NCBI RefSeq assembly: GCF_006864455.1 | Contig: NZ_QHLK01000013.1 | Coordinates: 1 to 61,359, forward strand | Direction: 5' to 3' | Source: Campylobacter sp. MIT 97-5078 | Lineage (GTDB): Bacteria; Campylobacterota; Campylobacteria; Campylobacterales; Campylobacteraceae | DNA: 61,359 nucleotides | Shown here: in pieces, positions 1-11,785 of the stretch | How the letters are laid out: every line of letters starts with the position of its first letter | Position numbering within the stretch: the stretch's first letter is position 1 | The notes under the pieces: generated by a model | Told to the model about the DNA's origin: nothing | Seen by the model: only the letters and a program-made list of their open reading frames with translations | Databases searched by the model: none | Translations under genes and position numbers: made by a program

Positions 1-51
1 TTGTTTGAAAGCTTTCAAAGTGTGATACAAAACTTAACTTTCTAAATCCTT

Positions 52-89
52 AAACTACCCCTCGTTTAATAATTGATCTGGGGTAGTTT
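52..89. terminator. Hairpin, possible terminator of an upstream gene
   Basis: A perfect 10-bp inverted repeat (AAACTACCCC and GGGGTAGTTT) encloses an 18-nt loop. It lies ahead of the first gene and is probably the end of a transcript entering from the left, although no strong T-run follows on the plus strand. The rest of bases 1-223 holds only a 16-bp palindrome near position 4 and no convincing gene. Confidence 0.4.
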
Positions 90-223
90 ATGTTGGTGGT
101 GTTTAATCAAAGACAGGCTAAAAAAATTAATTTTAAACAAAAGAGAAAAATCATAACAAATAATTTATTCATTAGCTTTTTTATGCTTAAATTTCTTTAT
201 TTAAAGTATAAAAAAGAAAAAAT

Positions 224-1114
224 ATGCAAATTACTCCTGAAAAATTATTTCAAAAAAGAAGGGAATTTATCAAACTTGGAGTTGGCTCTTTAGTAAGTTC
301 AAGTATGCTAGCAAGCACTTTAAGCGCACTTGATTTTAAAGAAGAATTAAACTCAAAGCTAGAATTAAGCCCTGAAGAGCTTACTACAAATTATGTAAAT
401 TTTTATGAGTTTTCAGTCAATAAAGCAAAAGCGGTGCGTTTGGCTCAAAATTTTCACACCAAAGATTGGAAAATAGAAGTAATCGGAGCTGTAAATAAGC
501 CTCAAACCTTAACTATGAAGGATATTTTAGCTTTTAAGCTTGAAGAAAGGATTTATCGCTTTCGTTGTGTTGAGGCTTGGAGTATGGTGGTGCCTTGGGT
601 TGGTTTTGAGCTTAGAGCCTTGATAGAAAAGCTTGAGCCTACAAGTGAAGCAAAGTTTATCAAATTTACTACGCTTTTTGATAAAGAAAGATTTGCCGAT
701 CAAGCAGCCTTTTTTCCAACTCTTGATTATCCTTATGTAGAAGGGCTTAGAATGGATGAGGCTATGCATCCGCTTACCTTAATGGCTGTTGGTATGTATA
801 AAAAGCCTTTAAAAGCACAAAATGGAGCACCGCTTCGCCTTGTCGTGCCTTGGAAATATGGCTTTAAAAGCATCAAATCCATAGTCAAAATCGAGTTTTT
901 AGAAGAACAACCAAAAACGACTTGGGAGCTAGCAAATCCTGGAGAATACGGCTTTTATGCTAATGTTAATCCAAAAGTAGATCATCCAAGATGGTCTCAG
1001 GCAAGCGAGCGTCCTTTGGGTAAGTTTTTCAACCAAGATACCTTGCTTTTTAATGGCTATGAAAAAGAAGTGGGGTGTTTGTATGCAGGTATGGATTTAA
1101 GGAAGTATTTTTGA
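224..1114 (+). CDS. msrP: Protein-methionine-sulfoxide reductase catalytic subunit MsrP
   Basis: Periplasmic molybdopterin enzyme that repairs oxidised methionine in envelope proteins, taking electrons from the membrane haem protein MsrQ. The N-terminus has a twin-arginine signal ([10 protein letters not shown], about residues 12-21), as expected for an enzyme exported with its cofactor in place. The oxidoreductase molybdopterin domain follows, with the molybdenum-ligand cysteine in [13 protein letters not shown] near residue 110. Length (296 aa) is close to the usual MsrP. The stop overlaps the likely start of msrQ, so the pair is probably translationally coupled. Confidence 0.93.
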   Translation: MQITPEKLFQKRREFIKLGVGSLVSSSMLASTLSALDFKEELNSKLELSPEELTTNYVNFYEFSVNKAKAVRLAQNFHTKDWKIEVIGAVNKPQTLTMKDILAFKLEERIYRFRCVEAWSMVVPWVGFELRALIEKLEPTSEAKFIKFTTLFDKERFADQAAFFPTLDYPYVEGLRMDEAMHPLTLMAVGMYKKPLKAQNGAPLRLVVPWKYGFKSIKSIVKIEFLEEQPKTTWELANPGEYGFYANVNPKVDHPRWSQASERPLGKFFNQDTLLFNGYEKEVGCLYAGMDLRKYF

Positions 1115-1734
1115 GTGCTATAAATACCAATGAGCCACAAAGAGCCTATAAAACAAGTTTTAAATCTATCTTAAGTGTAAAAAATTTAAGACTTCTTGCT
1201 TATGCAAGTTTTGCAATAAGTCTTATTTATACAGCGGTGCAGGCTATTTTTAATGTTATATATAGCTTTGATCTTATCTCAAAGCTTTATTTTTATACCG
1301 GAATTTTTGCTTTAAGCTTTACCTTTGCAAGTACCTTTTTTTCACTTTTTCAGTTTAAAAAGACTAAGATTTATCCGCGTTTGTTTGGAATTTATGCTGG
1401 TTTTTGGGCTTTGGCTCATTTTGGGGTGTATTTTGTTTTTTCAAAAAATTTAAGCCTTATAAAGCTGTATAATGACATCTCAAAAAGAATTTTTGAAGCA
1501 AGTGGCTTTGTGGCTTTTGTGCTTATGTTTTTTATGCTTTTAAGCTCTTTTGAATGGAGTAAAAGACTTGAAAAGATAAGAAAGCTTGGCTATCTTTGTT
1601 TTTTTGTGGCAAGTTATCATTATTTTTTATCAGCTAAAATCCCTGAATTTTGGCATTATCTTGTGCTTATTGTAGCAGGACTGTTTTTTGTGTATCGTTA
1701 TACAAAGGGTTTTTTTAGAAAAAAGAGACTTTAA
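1111..1734 (+). CDS. msrQ: Protein-methionine-sulfoxide reductase haem-binding subunit MsrQ
   Basis: Inner-membrane cytochrome that passes electrons from the quinone pool or a cytoplasmic donor to MsrP. About six hydrophobic segments are visible, with histidines in the AHFGVYFVF and ASYHYFL segments suited to haem ligation. I chose the TTG at 1111 because AAGGAAG lies six bases upstream and the TTGA arrangement overlaps the msrP stop. A GTG at 1075 would add 12 residues that merely reread the end of msrP. The product is about 207 aa, normal for the ferric-reductase-like family. Confidence 0.88.
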   Translation: MSAINTNEPQRAYKTSFKSILSVKNLRLLAYASFAISLIYTAVQAIFNVIYSFDLISKLYFYTGIFALSFTFASTFFSLFQFKKTKIYPRLFGIYAGFWALAHFGVYFVFSKNLSLIKLYNDISKRIFEASGFVAFVLMFFMLLSSFEWSKRLEKIRKLGYLCFFVASYHYFLSAKIPEFWHYLVLIVAGLFFVYRYTKGFFRKKRL

Positions 1735-1743
1735 GCTTGTGTT

Positions 1744-2064
1744 TTAAATTTCACAACGCTTACTATGCAGTAAAAAATGCTCATTTAGCTCATAATCAAG
1801 TGAAAACTCACTTCCCCTGCCCTTAATGGCATCAAGTTCTAAATTTTTTCCTTCTAAATAAGCTTTGTAGTGTTTTACATGTATAAAAATGCCTATATTT
1901 TCAATTTCTCCTAGCTTATAATCATTTTCGCCTAATTTAAAATCATCATACACCATTAAAGCTGAACCATCACAACACCCTCCTGAAAGATAAATGATAA
2001 AATTTGGATACAAGGCTTTAAGTTTTGCGATTAAATCAAGGGCGTTTTTACTTGCTTTAAGCAT
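1744..2064 (-). CDS. DUF779 domain protein
   Basis: Small cytosolic protein (106 aa) of the DUF779 family, recognised by the glycine/cysteine motif SGGCCDGSALMVY near residue 28. The family is typically encoded beside acetaldehyde-type dehydrogenases, as here, where it follows the aldehyde dehydrogenase on the same strand. Its biochemical role is not established. The paired cysteines suggest a metal or redox site, but that is inference. Confidence 0.8.
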   Translation of the reverse strand: MLKASKNALDLIAKLKALYPNFIIYLSGGCCDGSALMVYDDFKLGENDYKLGEIENIGIFIHVKHYKAYLEGKNLELDAIKGRGSEFSLDYELNEHFLLHSKRCEI

Positions 2065-2083
2065 GATTTTTCCTTATATGAGT

Positions 2084-2109
2084 TTAGAGTGATTAAAAAA
2101 TCACTCTAA
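2084..2109 (-). terminator. Intercistronic hairpin after the aldehyde dehydrogenase
   Basis: A perfect 11-bp stem (TTAGAGTGATT and AATCACTCTAA) with a 4-nt loop lies seven bases past the dehydrogenase stop and 20 bases ahead of the DUF779 start. It could attenuate read-through or protect the upstream message. There is no long U-tract after it on the minus strand, so it may be a partial terminator. Confidence 0.55.
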
Positions 2110-2115
2110 TTTTAC

Positions 2116-3624
2116 TTAGAAAAAGCCAAGTTTTTTAGGACTATAGCTTACGAGTAAATTCTTAGTTTGTTGATAATGCTCTAACATCATCTTGTGCGTT
2201 TCTCTGCCTATACCGCTTTGTTTATAGCCTCCAAAGGCAGCATGAGCTGGATAAGCATGATAACAATTAGTCCAAACCCTACCAGCTTCTATACCTCGCC
2301 CAACTCTATAAGCTCTATTAATATCTCTAGTCCAAACTCCTGCTCCTAGTCCATAAAGTGTGTCATTAGCGATTTCTAGAGCTTCTTTTTCATCTTTAAA
2401 GGTAGTTACACTTAAAACTGGTCCAAAAATTTCTTCTTGGAAAATTCTCATTTTATTATGCCCTTTAAAGATAGTAGGCTTGATATAAAAGCCATTTTTG
2501 AGCTCGCCTTCAAGTATGTTTTGCTCTCCACCTATTAGGCATTGTGCACCTTCTTCCTTGCCTATTTTGATATAATTTAAGATGGTATTGATTTGTTCTT
2601 GGCTTACTTGAGCACCCATCATAGTGCTAATATCAAGAGGATTGCCAACCTTAATGGCTTTTACTCTTTCAAGCACCTTGGACATAAATTTATCATATAT
2701 GCTTTCTTGGATTAAAGCTCTACTTGGGCAAGTGCAAACCTCGCCTTGATTGAAAGCAAAAAGTACAAGTCCTTCCACAGCCTTATCTAAGAAATCATCA
2801 TCTTCAGCCATAATATCTTCAAAGAAAATATTTGGGCTTTTTCCGCCAAGTTCTAAGGTAACTGGTATGATATTTTCAGTGGCAAATTGCATGATCTGCC
2901 TGCCTACAGCTGTTGAGCCAGTGAAGGCTACCTTTGCTATCTTTGGACTTGTTGCAAGAGCTTTGCCTATCTTGCCTCCACTTCCATTGACTATATTTAA
3001 AACGCCCTTTGGAAGTAAATCTTTAATCAAATCAATAAGCACTAAAATGCTAGCAGGAGTAGCACTAGCTGGCTTTAAAACTATGCAATTGCCTGCTGCT
3101 AAAGCTGGAGCTATCTTCCAAGCTGCCATTAAAAGCGGAAAATTCCAAGGTATGATTTGTCCAACCACGCCCAAAGGCTCATGAAAATGATATGCCACTG
3201 TGTTTTCATCTATTTCGCTAATACCGCCTTCTTGTGCTCTAATACAGCCTGCAAAATAACGAAAATGATCGATACTTAAAGGCACATCAGCATTTAAAGT
3301 CTCTCTTATAGGCTTGCCATTGTCCCAAGTTTCAGCATAAGCTAAAAGCTCTAAATTTGCTTCTAAGCGATCAGCGATTTTAAGCAAGATATCAGCCCTT
3401 GTAGCTGGAGAGGTTTTAGCCCAAGACTTTTTAGCTGCACTTGCTGCATCTAAAGCTACGTTAATGTCAGCTTCATTAGACAAAGGCACTTTAGTGATAA
3501 TCTTACCTGAAATAGGGGTGATATTTTCACTATATTGCCCACTTTGAGGGGCTTGCCACTCTCCATTGATGAAATTTTCATATTGAGCTTTAAATACCTT
3601 AGTATGATCCAAATATGCACTCAT
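2116..3624 (-). CDS. NAD(P)-dependent aldehyde dehydrogenase
   Basis: Oxidises an aldehyde, probably acetaldehyde or a similar short-chain substrate, to the acid. The sequence has the family's active-site glutamate motif [11 protein letters not shown] and catalytic cysteine in [13 protein letters not shown], plus the cofactor-binding [11 protein letters not shown] segment. Length is 502 aa, typical of the ExaC/AldB branch. The neighbouring DUF779 gene is the usual partner of that branch, and the nearby alcohol dehydrogenase suggests an alcohol-to-acid route. AAAGGAG before the ATG supports the start. Substrate is inferred, not shown. Confidence 0.9.
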   Translation of the reverse strand: MSAYLDHTKVFKAQYENFINGEWQAPQSGQYSENITPISGKIITKVPLSNEADINVALDAASAAKKSWAKTSPATRADILLKIADRLEANLELLAYAETWDNGKPIRETLNADVPLSIDHFRYFAGCIRAQEGGISEIDENTVAYHFHEPLGVVGQIIPWNFPLLMAAWKIAPALAAGNCIVLKPASATPASILVLIDLIKDLLPKGVLNIVNGSGGKIGKALATSPKIAKVAFTGSTAVGRQIMQFATENIIPVTLELGGKSPNIFFEDIMAEDDDFLDKAVEGLVLFAFNQGEVCTCPSRALIQESIYDKFMSKVLERVKAIKVGNPLDISTMMGAQVSQEQINTILNYIKIGKEEGAQCLIGGEQNILEGELKNGFYIKPTIFKGHNKMRIFQEEIFGPVLSVTTFKDEKEALEIANDTLYGLGAGVWTRDINRAYRVGRGIEAGRVWTNCYHAYPAHAAFGGYKQSGIGRETHKMMLEHYQQTKNLLVSYSPKKLGFF

Positions 3625-3882
3625 TGTTACTCCTTTTATTTGAAATTGTATATAATTTAATTGTAATAAGACTTTATTTATATTTTTTAAATAAGATAAA
3701 AATTATTTTATATTTTTACAAAGATGATTACATTTTGTAACATTCTTAACCTTATTCATAAACTAGGGCTTGAAAAAGATTAAGAATGCTTTCTTGCATA
3801 AATTTTAAAGAAAAAAACATTTGAAAAATCTTTAAATTCTACAAAAACTAGCACAAAATATGCTAACCAATTCAGTAAAAAA

Positions 3883-4089
3883 ATGACAGATTTTTTAAAT
3901 TTACTCTTAACAGATACAGCGAAACAAAAACGCCAAAATTTAAAAAAGGAGAATAACAATAGCTGTGGAAGTGAATTTAAAGCAATGGAGCTAAGTTTTA
4001 GTAAACCTAGCCACGACAAGAAAAACGCACTCAAAGAGGTTCTAAAACAACTTGAACTTGGCTTAAGGCTTTGGAAAGCTAGGGATTAA
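3883..4089 (+). CDS. Doubtful small ORF in a 670-base gap
   Basis: The stretch 3625-4293 between the aldehyde and alcohol dehydrogenases has no gene I recognise. This 68-codon frame is its best candidate: hydrophilic, lysine-rich, with a helical-looking C-terminal half (ALKEVLKQLELGLRLWKA). There is no good ribosome-binding site before its ATG. It may be a remnant or chance. Dehydrogenase promoter sequences should lie in 3640-3780. Confidence 0.2.
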   Translation: MTDFLNLLLTDTAKQKRQNLKKENNNSCGSEFKAMELSFSKPSHDKKNALKEVLKQLELGLRLWKARD

Positions 4090-4293
4090 AAGATATAAAG
4101 CAAGGACAAAAACACAACTTCTTTTCTATCCTTACTTTAAAAAGGAGCTTAAACTAGAGTTTAAAGCGTTTTAATTTTTGTTTTTTTTAAATTCTAATAG
4201 TTTGTTTTGATTTAAAATTTAAAATGAGCCAGCCTATTTTTAAATTTAAGCTGACTTTTATAAGTTTTTGAGCCTTAAAATCAAAATTTTAGC

Positions 4294-5547
4294 TCAAACT
4301 CCCAAGCTCCTTTTCATATCAATAACTATCCTAAAATCAGCCTCCCCTCGTGCCACTTTTTGATAAGCCTCATCAAGTTTATCAGCTGTGATAAGCTCAA
4401 CCTTTGGATAAATCTTATTTTTCACTGAATAATCAAGCATTTCTTGAGTTTCTTTAATGCCACCAATGAGCGAACTATAAATTTTGCGTCTAAAATTCCA
4501 GATAAAAGTATTTGCATTAAAGCTTGGATTATCCTTGTTAGCTGGTAAGCCAACAATTGCCATTTCGCCGTGCAGCTTTAACATAGCCTGATAAGCGTTT
4601 ATATCATAATGATAAGGTATAGTTGAGATGATAAAATCAAACTCGTTTTTAATGCTTTCAAATTCAGCTTTATTATTAACATCAACAAAACGTTTTGCCC
4701 CAAGTGCTAAAACCGCATCTTTTTTGCTTGCTACACGATCAAAAGCTGTAACCTCAGCTCCTAGAGCCACCATATACTGCACCGCCATATGTCCTAAGCC
4801 GCCAACTCCAGCAACCGCCACCTTATCGCCCTTTTTTACTTTTGAATAGCGTATAGGTGAATAAGTGGTAATGCCAGCACATAACAAAGGAGCTACTTTT
4901 TCAAGTTCAGCATTGTTTGGAATTTTAAGAGCAAATTTTTCACTTACTACATAATTGTTTGCATAGCCTCCATAAGTGATTTCACCTCCATGAAACACAT
5001 CTTTGCTATCATAAGTAAAAACCGTTTTTGCATTCATACAAAACTGCTCCTCGCTTCTTTTGCAAGCCTCACATTCCCCGCAAGAATTCACCATACAACC
5101 TATACCAGCTAAGTCCCCAACCCTAAATTTACTCACCTTTGAGCCAACAGCGACTACTCTACCAGCGATTTCATGTCCTGGCACTATAGGATAAGTTGCA
5201 GCCCTAAAATCCCCACTTACAGCGTGCAAATCACTATGACAAATTCCAGCATATAAAATATCGATTAAAATATCTTTTTCTCCAAGTGCATGACGCGAGA
5301 AGCTAAAGGGCTTAAATTTCCACTGCTTTGAACTTGCCGCAAAGCCTTTTGATTCAATTCTTGCTCCATTTTTAATAGCTTCTTGAGTACTCGCTTCAAG
5401 GCTATCATCGATTTTTATCCCATTTGCAAGACTTAAGCTTTTTGCACTTGCATTTGAAAAAATCCCAATCCCAGCCATACTAGCCAAAGCCCCACCGCCA
5501 AGTTTTGCTGAGGTTTTTAAAAACTCTCTTCTGTCTTCATTTTGCAT
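4294..5547 (-). CDS. Tat-exported zinc-dependent alcohol dehydrogenase
   Basis: Medium-chain zinc alcohol dehydrogenase (YahK/cinnamyl-alcohol-dehydrogenase-like). Catalytic zinc region GICHSDLHAV and GHEIAGRVVAVG, a structural-zinc cluster with four cysteines in SCGECEACKRSEEQFC, and a Rossmann motif GVGGLGHM are all present. Unusually, the protein begins with a twin-arginine signal (DRREFLKTSAKLGGGALASM, residues 5-24), predicting export to the periplasm. This adds about 60 residues to the usual ~350 aa. The gene is divergent from a MerR-type regulator and has a MerR-type promoter. Substrate and electron acceptor in the periplasm are unknown. Confidence 0.88.
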   Translation of the reverse strand: MQNEDRREFLKTSAKLGGGALASMAGIGIFSNASAKSLSLANGIKIDDSLEASTQEAIKNGARIESKGFAASSKQWKFKPFSFSRHALGEKDILIDILYAGICHSDLHAVSGDFRAATYPIVPGHEIAGRVVAVGSKVSKFRVGDLAGIGCMVNSCGECEACKRSEEQFCMNAKTVFTYDSKDVFHGGEITYGGYANNYVVSEKFALKIPNNAELEKVAPLLCAGITTYSPIRYSKVKKGDKVAVAGVGGLGHMAVQYMVALGAEVTAFDRVASKKDAVLALGAKRFVDVNNKAEFESIKNEFDFIISTIPYHYDINAYQAMLKLHGEMAIVGLPANKDNPSFNANTFIWNFRRKIYSSLIGGIKETQEMLDYSVKNKIYPKVELITADKLDEAYQKVARGEADFRIVIDMKRSLGV

Positions 5548-5609
5548 AGTTTTCCTTTATATTAAATTGAAAAAGCTTTGCTTTAGAGCAAATTTCTTTT
5601 ATGAGTAAA

Positions 5610-5640
5610 ATTATAAAAGCTGACACCTAGTGTCTGTCAA
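5610..5640 (-). promoter_or_regulatory. MerR-type promoter and operator for the alcohol dehydrogenase
   Basis: On the minus strand TTGACA (5640-5635) and TATAAT (5615-5610) are separated by exactly 19 bp, the over-long spacer characteristic of MerR-activated promoters. Inside the spacer is a perfect dyad, GACAC-CTA-GTGTC (5622-5634). The divergent gene at 5758 encodes a MerR-family protein. Consensus boxes with a 19-bp spacer and a centred dyad strongly suggest activation by DNA distortion. The inducer is unknown, perhaps an aldehyde. Confidence 0.85.
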
Positions 5641-5757
5641 GAGTAAATTTAAAAATTTTGCAAATTTTTTTTCAAAATTTATGTTTCCTTATAAAGAATG
5701 CAGAAAAACAATCTTGCTATACTTTCATCATATCTGCAAAAAAAGGAAGGCAAAAAC

Positions 5758-6255
5758 ATGGCTTATACTATCATAGAGGTTGAAAAACGCACGGCAATTT
5801 CATCAAGGACTTTGAGATTTTGGGCGAGTAAAGGACTTTTTCCCTTCGTGGAGACGGATAAAAATGGAGTGCGGTATTTTTCTCAAAAAGACCTTGAATG
5901 GGCAATTTGGATCTCATTTTATAGAAGTATAGGCATGAGTATAGAAAAGATTAAAACCTACATAGAACTTTCAAGATACGGAATAAAAAGTGCTAAAAAG
6001 CGAAAAAAGATGATAGAGGAGCAAAAAAACTTAATCGAAGCTGAAAGGCTAAGACTTGATGAGATAACTGATTTGCTTAAGATGAAAATGGCTTATTATG
6101 ACGCGCTTTTAAGGCAGGGCAAAGATATAGCTAATCCTCAAGATAAAAACTATCAAATGCCTGATCCTACAAGATGCAAAGCTTTTTTAAGGCAGGTTGA
6201 AAGGGCTCAAATTCATTTTAGAGATGAAAAACCACAAAAAGCTAGTAAAAAATAG
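5758..6255 (+). CDS. MerR-family transcriptional regulator
   Basis: N-terminal MerR helix-turn-helix: TIIEVEKRTAISSRTLRFWA then KNGVRYFSQKDLEWA, about residues 3-45. A wing and a long dimerisation coiled coil (about residues 75-125) follow. Length is 165 aa from the ATG at 5758, which has AAGGAAGG upstream. A longer frame from 5698 lacks a ribosome site. No conserved effector cysteine cluster is obvious, so metal sensing is not supported. It is divergent from the alcohol dehydrogenase and most likely controls it. Confidence 0.9.
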   Translation: MAYTIIEVEKRTAISSRTLRFWASKGLFPFVETDKNGVRYFSQKDLEWAIWISFYRSIGMSIEKIKTYIELSRYGIKSAKKRKKMIEEQKNLIEAERLRLDEITDLLKMKMAYYDALLRQGKDIANPQDKNYQMPDPTRCKAFLRQVERAQIHFRDEKPQKASKK

Positions 6256-6256
6256 C

Positions 6257-6294
6257 AAAAAACTTTGCAAACTTAAATTCAAGCAAAGTTTTTT
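6257..6294. terminator. Bidirectional terminator between merR-type gene and hydrolase
   Basis: A perfect 12-bp stem (AAAAAACTTTGC and GCAAAGTTTTTT) with a 14-nt loop sits between two convergent genes. The A-run and T-run flanks let it terminate transcription from both sides. Confidence 0.8.
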
Positions 6295-6298
6295 AAGC

Positions 6299-7336
6299 CT
6301 ATGACTTAAGCTCTCTCCACCAAGTTTGAGTTTGAATCTTTTGCCAAAGAGGTAAAATTGCACCAATTTGCTGGGTAAGCAAATCAAACTCATAAGCTAG
6401 GGCTTTATGCAGAGTATAGATTTTTTCAAGTGGTTCGTCCCAGCTGTGAAAAGAAAGCTTGAATTTGCTGTTATGACAGGGCATAAGTGCTTTTGCATTT
6501 AAGTCTTTGCAAGCTTGCAAAGTTTCATGTGGAAACATATGTATATCAGGCCAGTTTTGGCTGTATTGTCCATTTTCTAGCAAGGCTAGATCAATGCTTT
6601 TAAAACGTTCACCTATGCGTTTGAAATGCAGTGCATAACCACTATCTCCGCCTATATATATTTTTTTATCTTTATTTTCAAGCACAAAAGAAGCCCAAAG
6701 CGAGCACGCTGAGTCATTGGCATTGCGTCCAGAAAAATGCTTGGTTTCAAGACAATGAAGCCTTAAATTTTCATCAAGATCGATGCTTTCATCCCAATCC
6801 ATCTCAATGATATTTTCTTCATTTATACCCCAAGTCTTAAGGTATTTGCCAACACCTAAAGGCACGATAGCTTTTTTGATAATATGTTTGAAATTTTTAA
6901 TGGTTTTCTTACTTAAATGATCATAGTGATTGTGCGTAATGATAAGATAATCAAGCTCATTAAAATCATCTACTTTGTAAATATCTGTGCCATGAAATGC
7001 CTTAAAAGCGAAGGGCAGGGGTGCAACATTATCAAGTAAAACAGGATCAACAAGCACACTTTTACCTTGAAAATAAAGCATATAAGAAGAATGCCCAAAC
7101 CACACCAGCTTATCTTCACTGCTTGATTTTGGATTAAAATGCTTTTTAAGATCGCTTTTTATGGCTTTAATGCAAGGATTTTTTTGAGGTTTTAAAAAGA
7201 ACTCATAGGCGATTTTAGCTAAATTTGCTAGTTTGACAGAGTGAATTTTCTCATTTATATCTTTGTTTCTTGCCTTGTTATTTATAAAATGAAGTGAATG
7301 TTTTATGCGAAGTTGTGTATCTTTAAGCTCTTTCAC
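6299..7336 (-). CDS. Metallo-beta-lactamase-fold hydrolase (NAPE-PLD/UlaG-like)
   Basis: The family metal motif is visible as THNHYDHL (about residues 134-141), preceded by LVWFGHSSYMLYFQGKSVLVDPVL, which is typical of the UlaG/NAPE-PLD branch. Later ligands lie in GGDSGYALHF and MPCHNSKF. Length is 345 aa. These enzymes are di-metal phosphodiesterases or lactonases and the substrate here cannot be told. No signal peptide is seen, so a cytosolic location is likely. It is convergent with the MerR-type gene and appears monocistronic. The 264 bases between it and thyX show no gene. Confidence 0.8.
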   Translation of the reverse strand: MKELKDTQLRIKHSLHFINNKARNKDINEKIHSVKLANLAKIAYEFFLKPQKNPCIKAIKSDLKKHFNPKSSSEDKLVWFGHSSYMLYFQGKSVLVDPVLLDNVAPLPFAFKAFHGTDIYKVDDFNELDYLIITHNHYDHLSKKTIKNFKHIIKKAIVPLGVGKYLKTWGINEENIIEMDWDESIDLDENLRLHCLETKHFSGRNANDSACSLWASFVLENKDKKIYIGGDSGYALHFKRIGERFKSIDLALLENGQYSQNWPDIHMFPHETLQACKDLNAKALMPCHNSKFKLSFHSWDEPLEKIYTLHKALAYEFDLLTQQIGAILPLWQKIQTQTWWRELKS

Positions 7337-7600
7337 TTTTATTCCTTTTAAAAATGAAGAAAAGTCTATAATAAAAGAGTAAATTTAAATCAAAAAATTC
7401 ATAGTCTTTTTATTTCTCGCACAGCTAAAATATCAATAGCATTATCTCCGCTAGCAAAAAGGGTCAAAAAAGGCAAAAACTAAAATCAAAAGGTATTTTT
7501 CATCGTTTATCCTCTATCATAAAGCGGGCAGATTAAAAAAAGTAGCGGTATGATGTAAAATTGCTGAAAAGTTTGATTTTATAAGCTCTTAAATAAGAAA

Positions 7601-8218
7601 CTAATCTAAAAGCACACTTTCTTCAAAAATGAATTGATGTTCGCTTGGCAGGGCGTTAAAAATAGCTTTTGCAAGCTTTCTGATCTCCCAAAGGGCTGAT
7701 TTTGAACTTCTAAGATGAAGAAAATTTTGTAAGGATCTTGCATTGATGCTCCAAGTAAGCTCTGTTTTATAACTTTCTGGCAAGCAATATTTAGCGATAT
7801 CAAGGCTAATGCTTTCTTGTAAGATCAAACGCAAATTTTCAAGAGCTCTAATACTTGCATTATCAACTTTTTCGTTTTCTGTCAGAACAAGATATTTACT
7901 TGCATGTTTAAAGTCAAATTCTTTAAAAGCTTGCTCATTTCGCAATTCTTTTAAGGTATAACGTGTGCTTTTTACACTTAAACTTGCGTGGCGATGTCTA
8001 GCAAGCTCTTGCAAAAGGGCTCTTGAAATACCTTGTATATAAAAAGTATAATTTAAATGTTCTAAGGTTGAGGCGTGTTTGAATTTATTGCCAACTCTAT
8101 CGATAAGTTCTTTATCAATCTTACCGCCTTTGTCGCCTTTTTCAAAGCTTTGCCAGCAAGTGCGTATAGCGTGAGAACAAATTTCAAGAGCAGTATAAGA
8201 AAGTAAAGTGATTTGCAT
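7601..8218 (-). CDS. thyX: FAD-dependent thymidylate synthase ThyX
   Basis: Makes dTMP from dUMP using methylene-tetrahydrofolate and reduced FAD, the thymidylate route typical of epsilonproteobacteria that lack thyA. The ThyX signature RHRHASLSVKSTRY (about residues 76-89) is complete. Length is 205 aa, in the normal range. The ATG at 8218 starts the conserved QITLLSYT segment. It lies just downstream of gyrB on the same strand, but a hairpin after gyrB separates the two. Confidence 0.95.
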   Translation of the reverse strand: MQITLLSYTALEICSHAIRTCWQSFEKGDKGGKIDKELIDRVGNKFKHASTLEHLNYTFYIQGISRALLQELARHRHASLSVKSTRYTLKELRNEQAFKEFDFKHASKYLVLTENEKVDNASIRALENLRLILQESISLDIAKYCLPESYKTELTWSINARSLQNFLHLRSSKSALWEIRKLAKAIFNALPSEHQFIFEESVLLD

Positions 8219-8324
8219 AGATAATCCTTGTAAATTTTAAGCAAAGATTGTAACGAAATTTAGATAAAAGTGAAGTTAAATAAAAAAGTAGATACTATAA
8301 TATAGTTTTTACTCAATAAAAAAC

Positions 8325-8349
8325 TTTAAAGGCAGTTGTAGCCTTTAAA
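8325..8349 (-). terminator. Terminator after gyrB
   Basis: A perfect 9-bp stem (TTTAAAGGC and GCCTTTAAA) with a 7-nt loop lies ten bases past the gyrB stop. On the minus strand it runs into GTTTTTTATT, the expected U-tract of an intrinsic terminator. Confidence 0.75.
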
Positions 8350-8358
8350 TTGACACTT

Positions 8359-10683
<2,325 letters not shown>

Positions 10684-10689
10684 CTATCC

Positions 10690-11757
10690 TTATAAAATCA
10701 CAGGCATAATTACCGTTTCAAGTTCTTTTGAAGTAACGATAAAGGCTAAATTTGGTTCATTAATCTTTAGTTCAAATTCCTCAGTTTCTATAGAGTGTAA
10801 AAAGTCAAATAAATATTTAATTTTTATATTTAAAGAAAAGTTTTCTTGTATGTTAAGCTCACACTCAAGCTCTGTTTTTGCTTCAACATTATCTAAGCTA
10901 ATACCTTCAAATATAAGTTTGTTATTTTGAAAATGGAGTTTCATTTTTTCAGCAACAACATTTATTTTTTTGAGACTTTCGATAAAATCTTCAGTTTTAA
11001 AGCTAAAGACTTGATTGATTTGTTTTGGCACTACTTTTTCATAATCTGGAAATTTATCATTAATGAGTTTAGTGAAAAATTCAAAATTATCATTCTTAGC
11101 GATAAGTATATTTTCATCATAAAAAAGTTCAATTTTTTCATAGAAAAGTTTTTGCATTTCAGCAATGGCTTTTTTAGGAATACTGATTGAAAACTCTTTG
11201 TCATTGTGTTTGAATAAAGTAAATATAGCAAGTCTTTTTGTATCTGTGCCTACAAAGTTGATTTTATCTGTTTTAATGTCAAGTAAAGCTCCATTTAAGG
11301 AGTATTTCGGGTTATTTGCATCTATGGCTGGAAGGATTTTTTTAAGGCTTCTACTTAAATCACTTGAGTCTAAGTCAAATTTTGATTTCTCTTCAATATT
11401 TGGAAAATTTGGAAAATCTTCATAATTAAACATAGCAAGTTTGTATTTTGTGCTTTTTTGGCGAATAAACAAAGAATTGTCAATGGTTTCTAAGATTACA
11501 TCTTCATTATTAAGGTTCTTGATCATATCAGAAATTTGTTTTGCGTTTGCTGTAGCAAAGCCACTTGTTTCTATTTTGATTTTTTTGATTTTATAACTTA
11601 GTCCAAATTCATAATCACTTGCTTTGATTGTAAGTTTATCATCATTTGCTTCAAAAAGTAAATGTGAAGTGATTGCACTAGAATCTTTTTTATCCACATA
11701 AGCGTTGCAAAGTGATATTGCAGATTCGAGTGTATTTTTGTTTATGCTGAGTTTCAT
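10690..11757 (-). CDS. dnaN: DNA polymerase III sliding clamp (beta subunit)
   Basis: Ring-shaped processivity factor that tethers polymerase III to DNA. The sequence shows the three-repeat beta-clamp layout over 355 aa and ends VTSKELETVIMPVIL, close to the canonical clamp C-terminus. It sits between dnaA and gyrB. The intergenic region before it (11758-11895) carries the DnaA-box cluster described separately. Confidence 0.97.
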   Translation of the reverse strand: MKLSINKNTLESAISLCNAYVDKKDSSAITSHLLFEANDDKLTIKASDYEFGLSYKIKKIKIETSGFATANAKQISDMIKNLNNEDVILETIDNSLFIRQKSTKYKLAMFNYEDFPNFPNIEEKSKFDLDSSDLSRSLKKILPAIDANNPKYSLNGALLDIKTDKINFVGTDTKRLAIFTLFKHNDKEFSISIPKKAIAEMQKLFYEKIELFYDENILIAKNDNFEFFTKLINDKFPDYEKVVPKQINQVFSFKTEDFIESLKKINVVAEKMKLHFQNNKLIFEGISLDNVEAKTELECELNIQENFSLNIKIKYLFDFLHSIETEEFELKINEPNLAFIVTSKELETVIMPVIL

Positions 11758-11785
11758 TTTTTCTCCTTTATTTTTAATTTAAATT

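Noticed and set aside
90-293. Plus-strand 67-codon ORF overlapping msrP
   Set aside because: No ribosome site; AT-rich lysine-rich frame overlapping the Tat signal region of msrP in another frame.
7337-7600. Possible gene remnant between the hydrolase and thyX
   Set aside because: Short frames only, no motif or consistent protein likeness in any frame.
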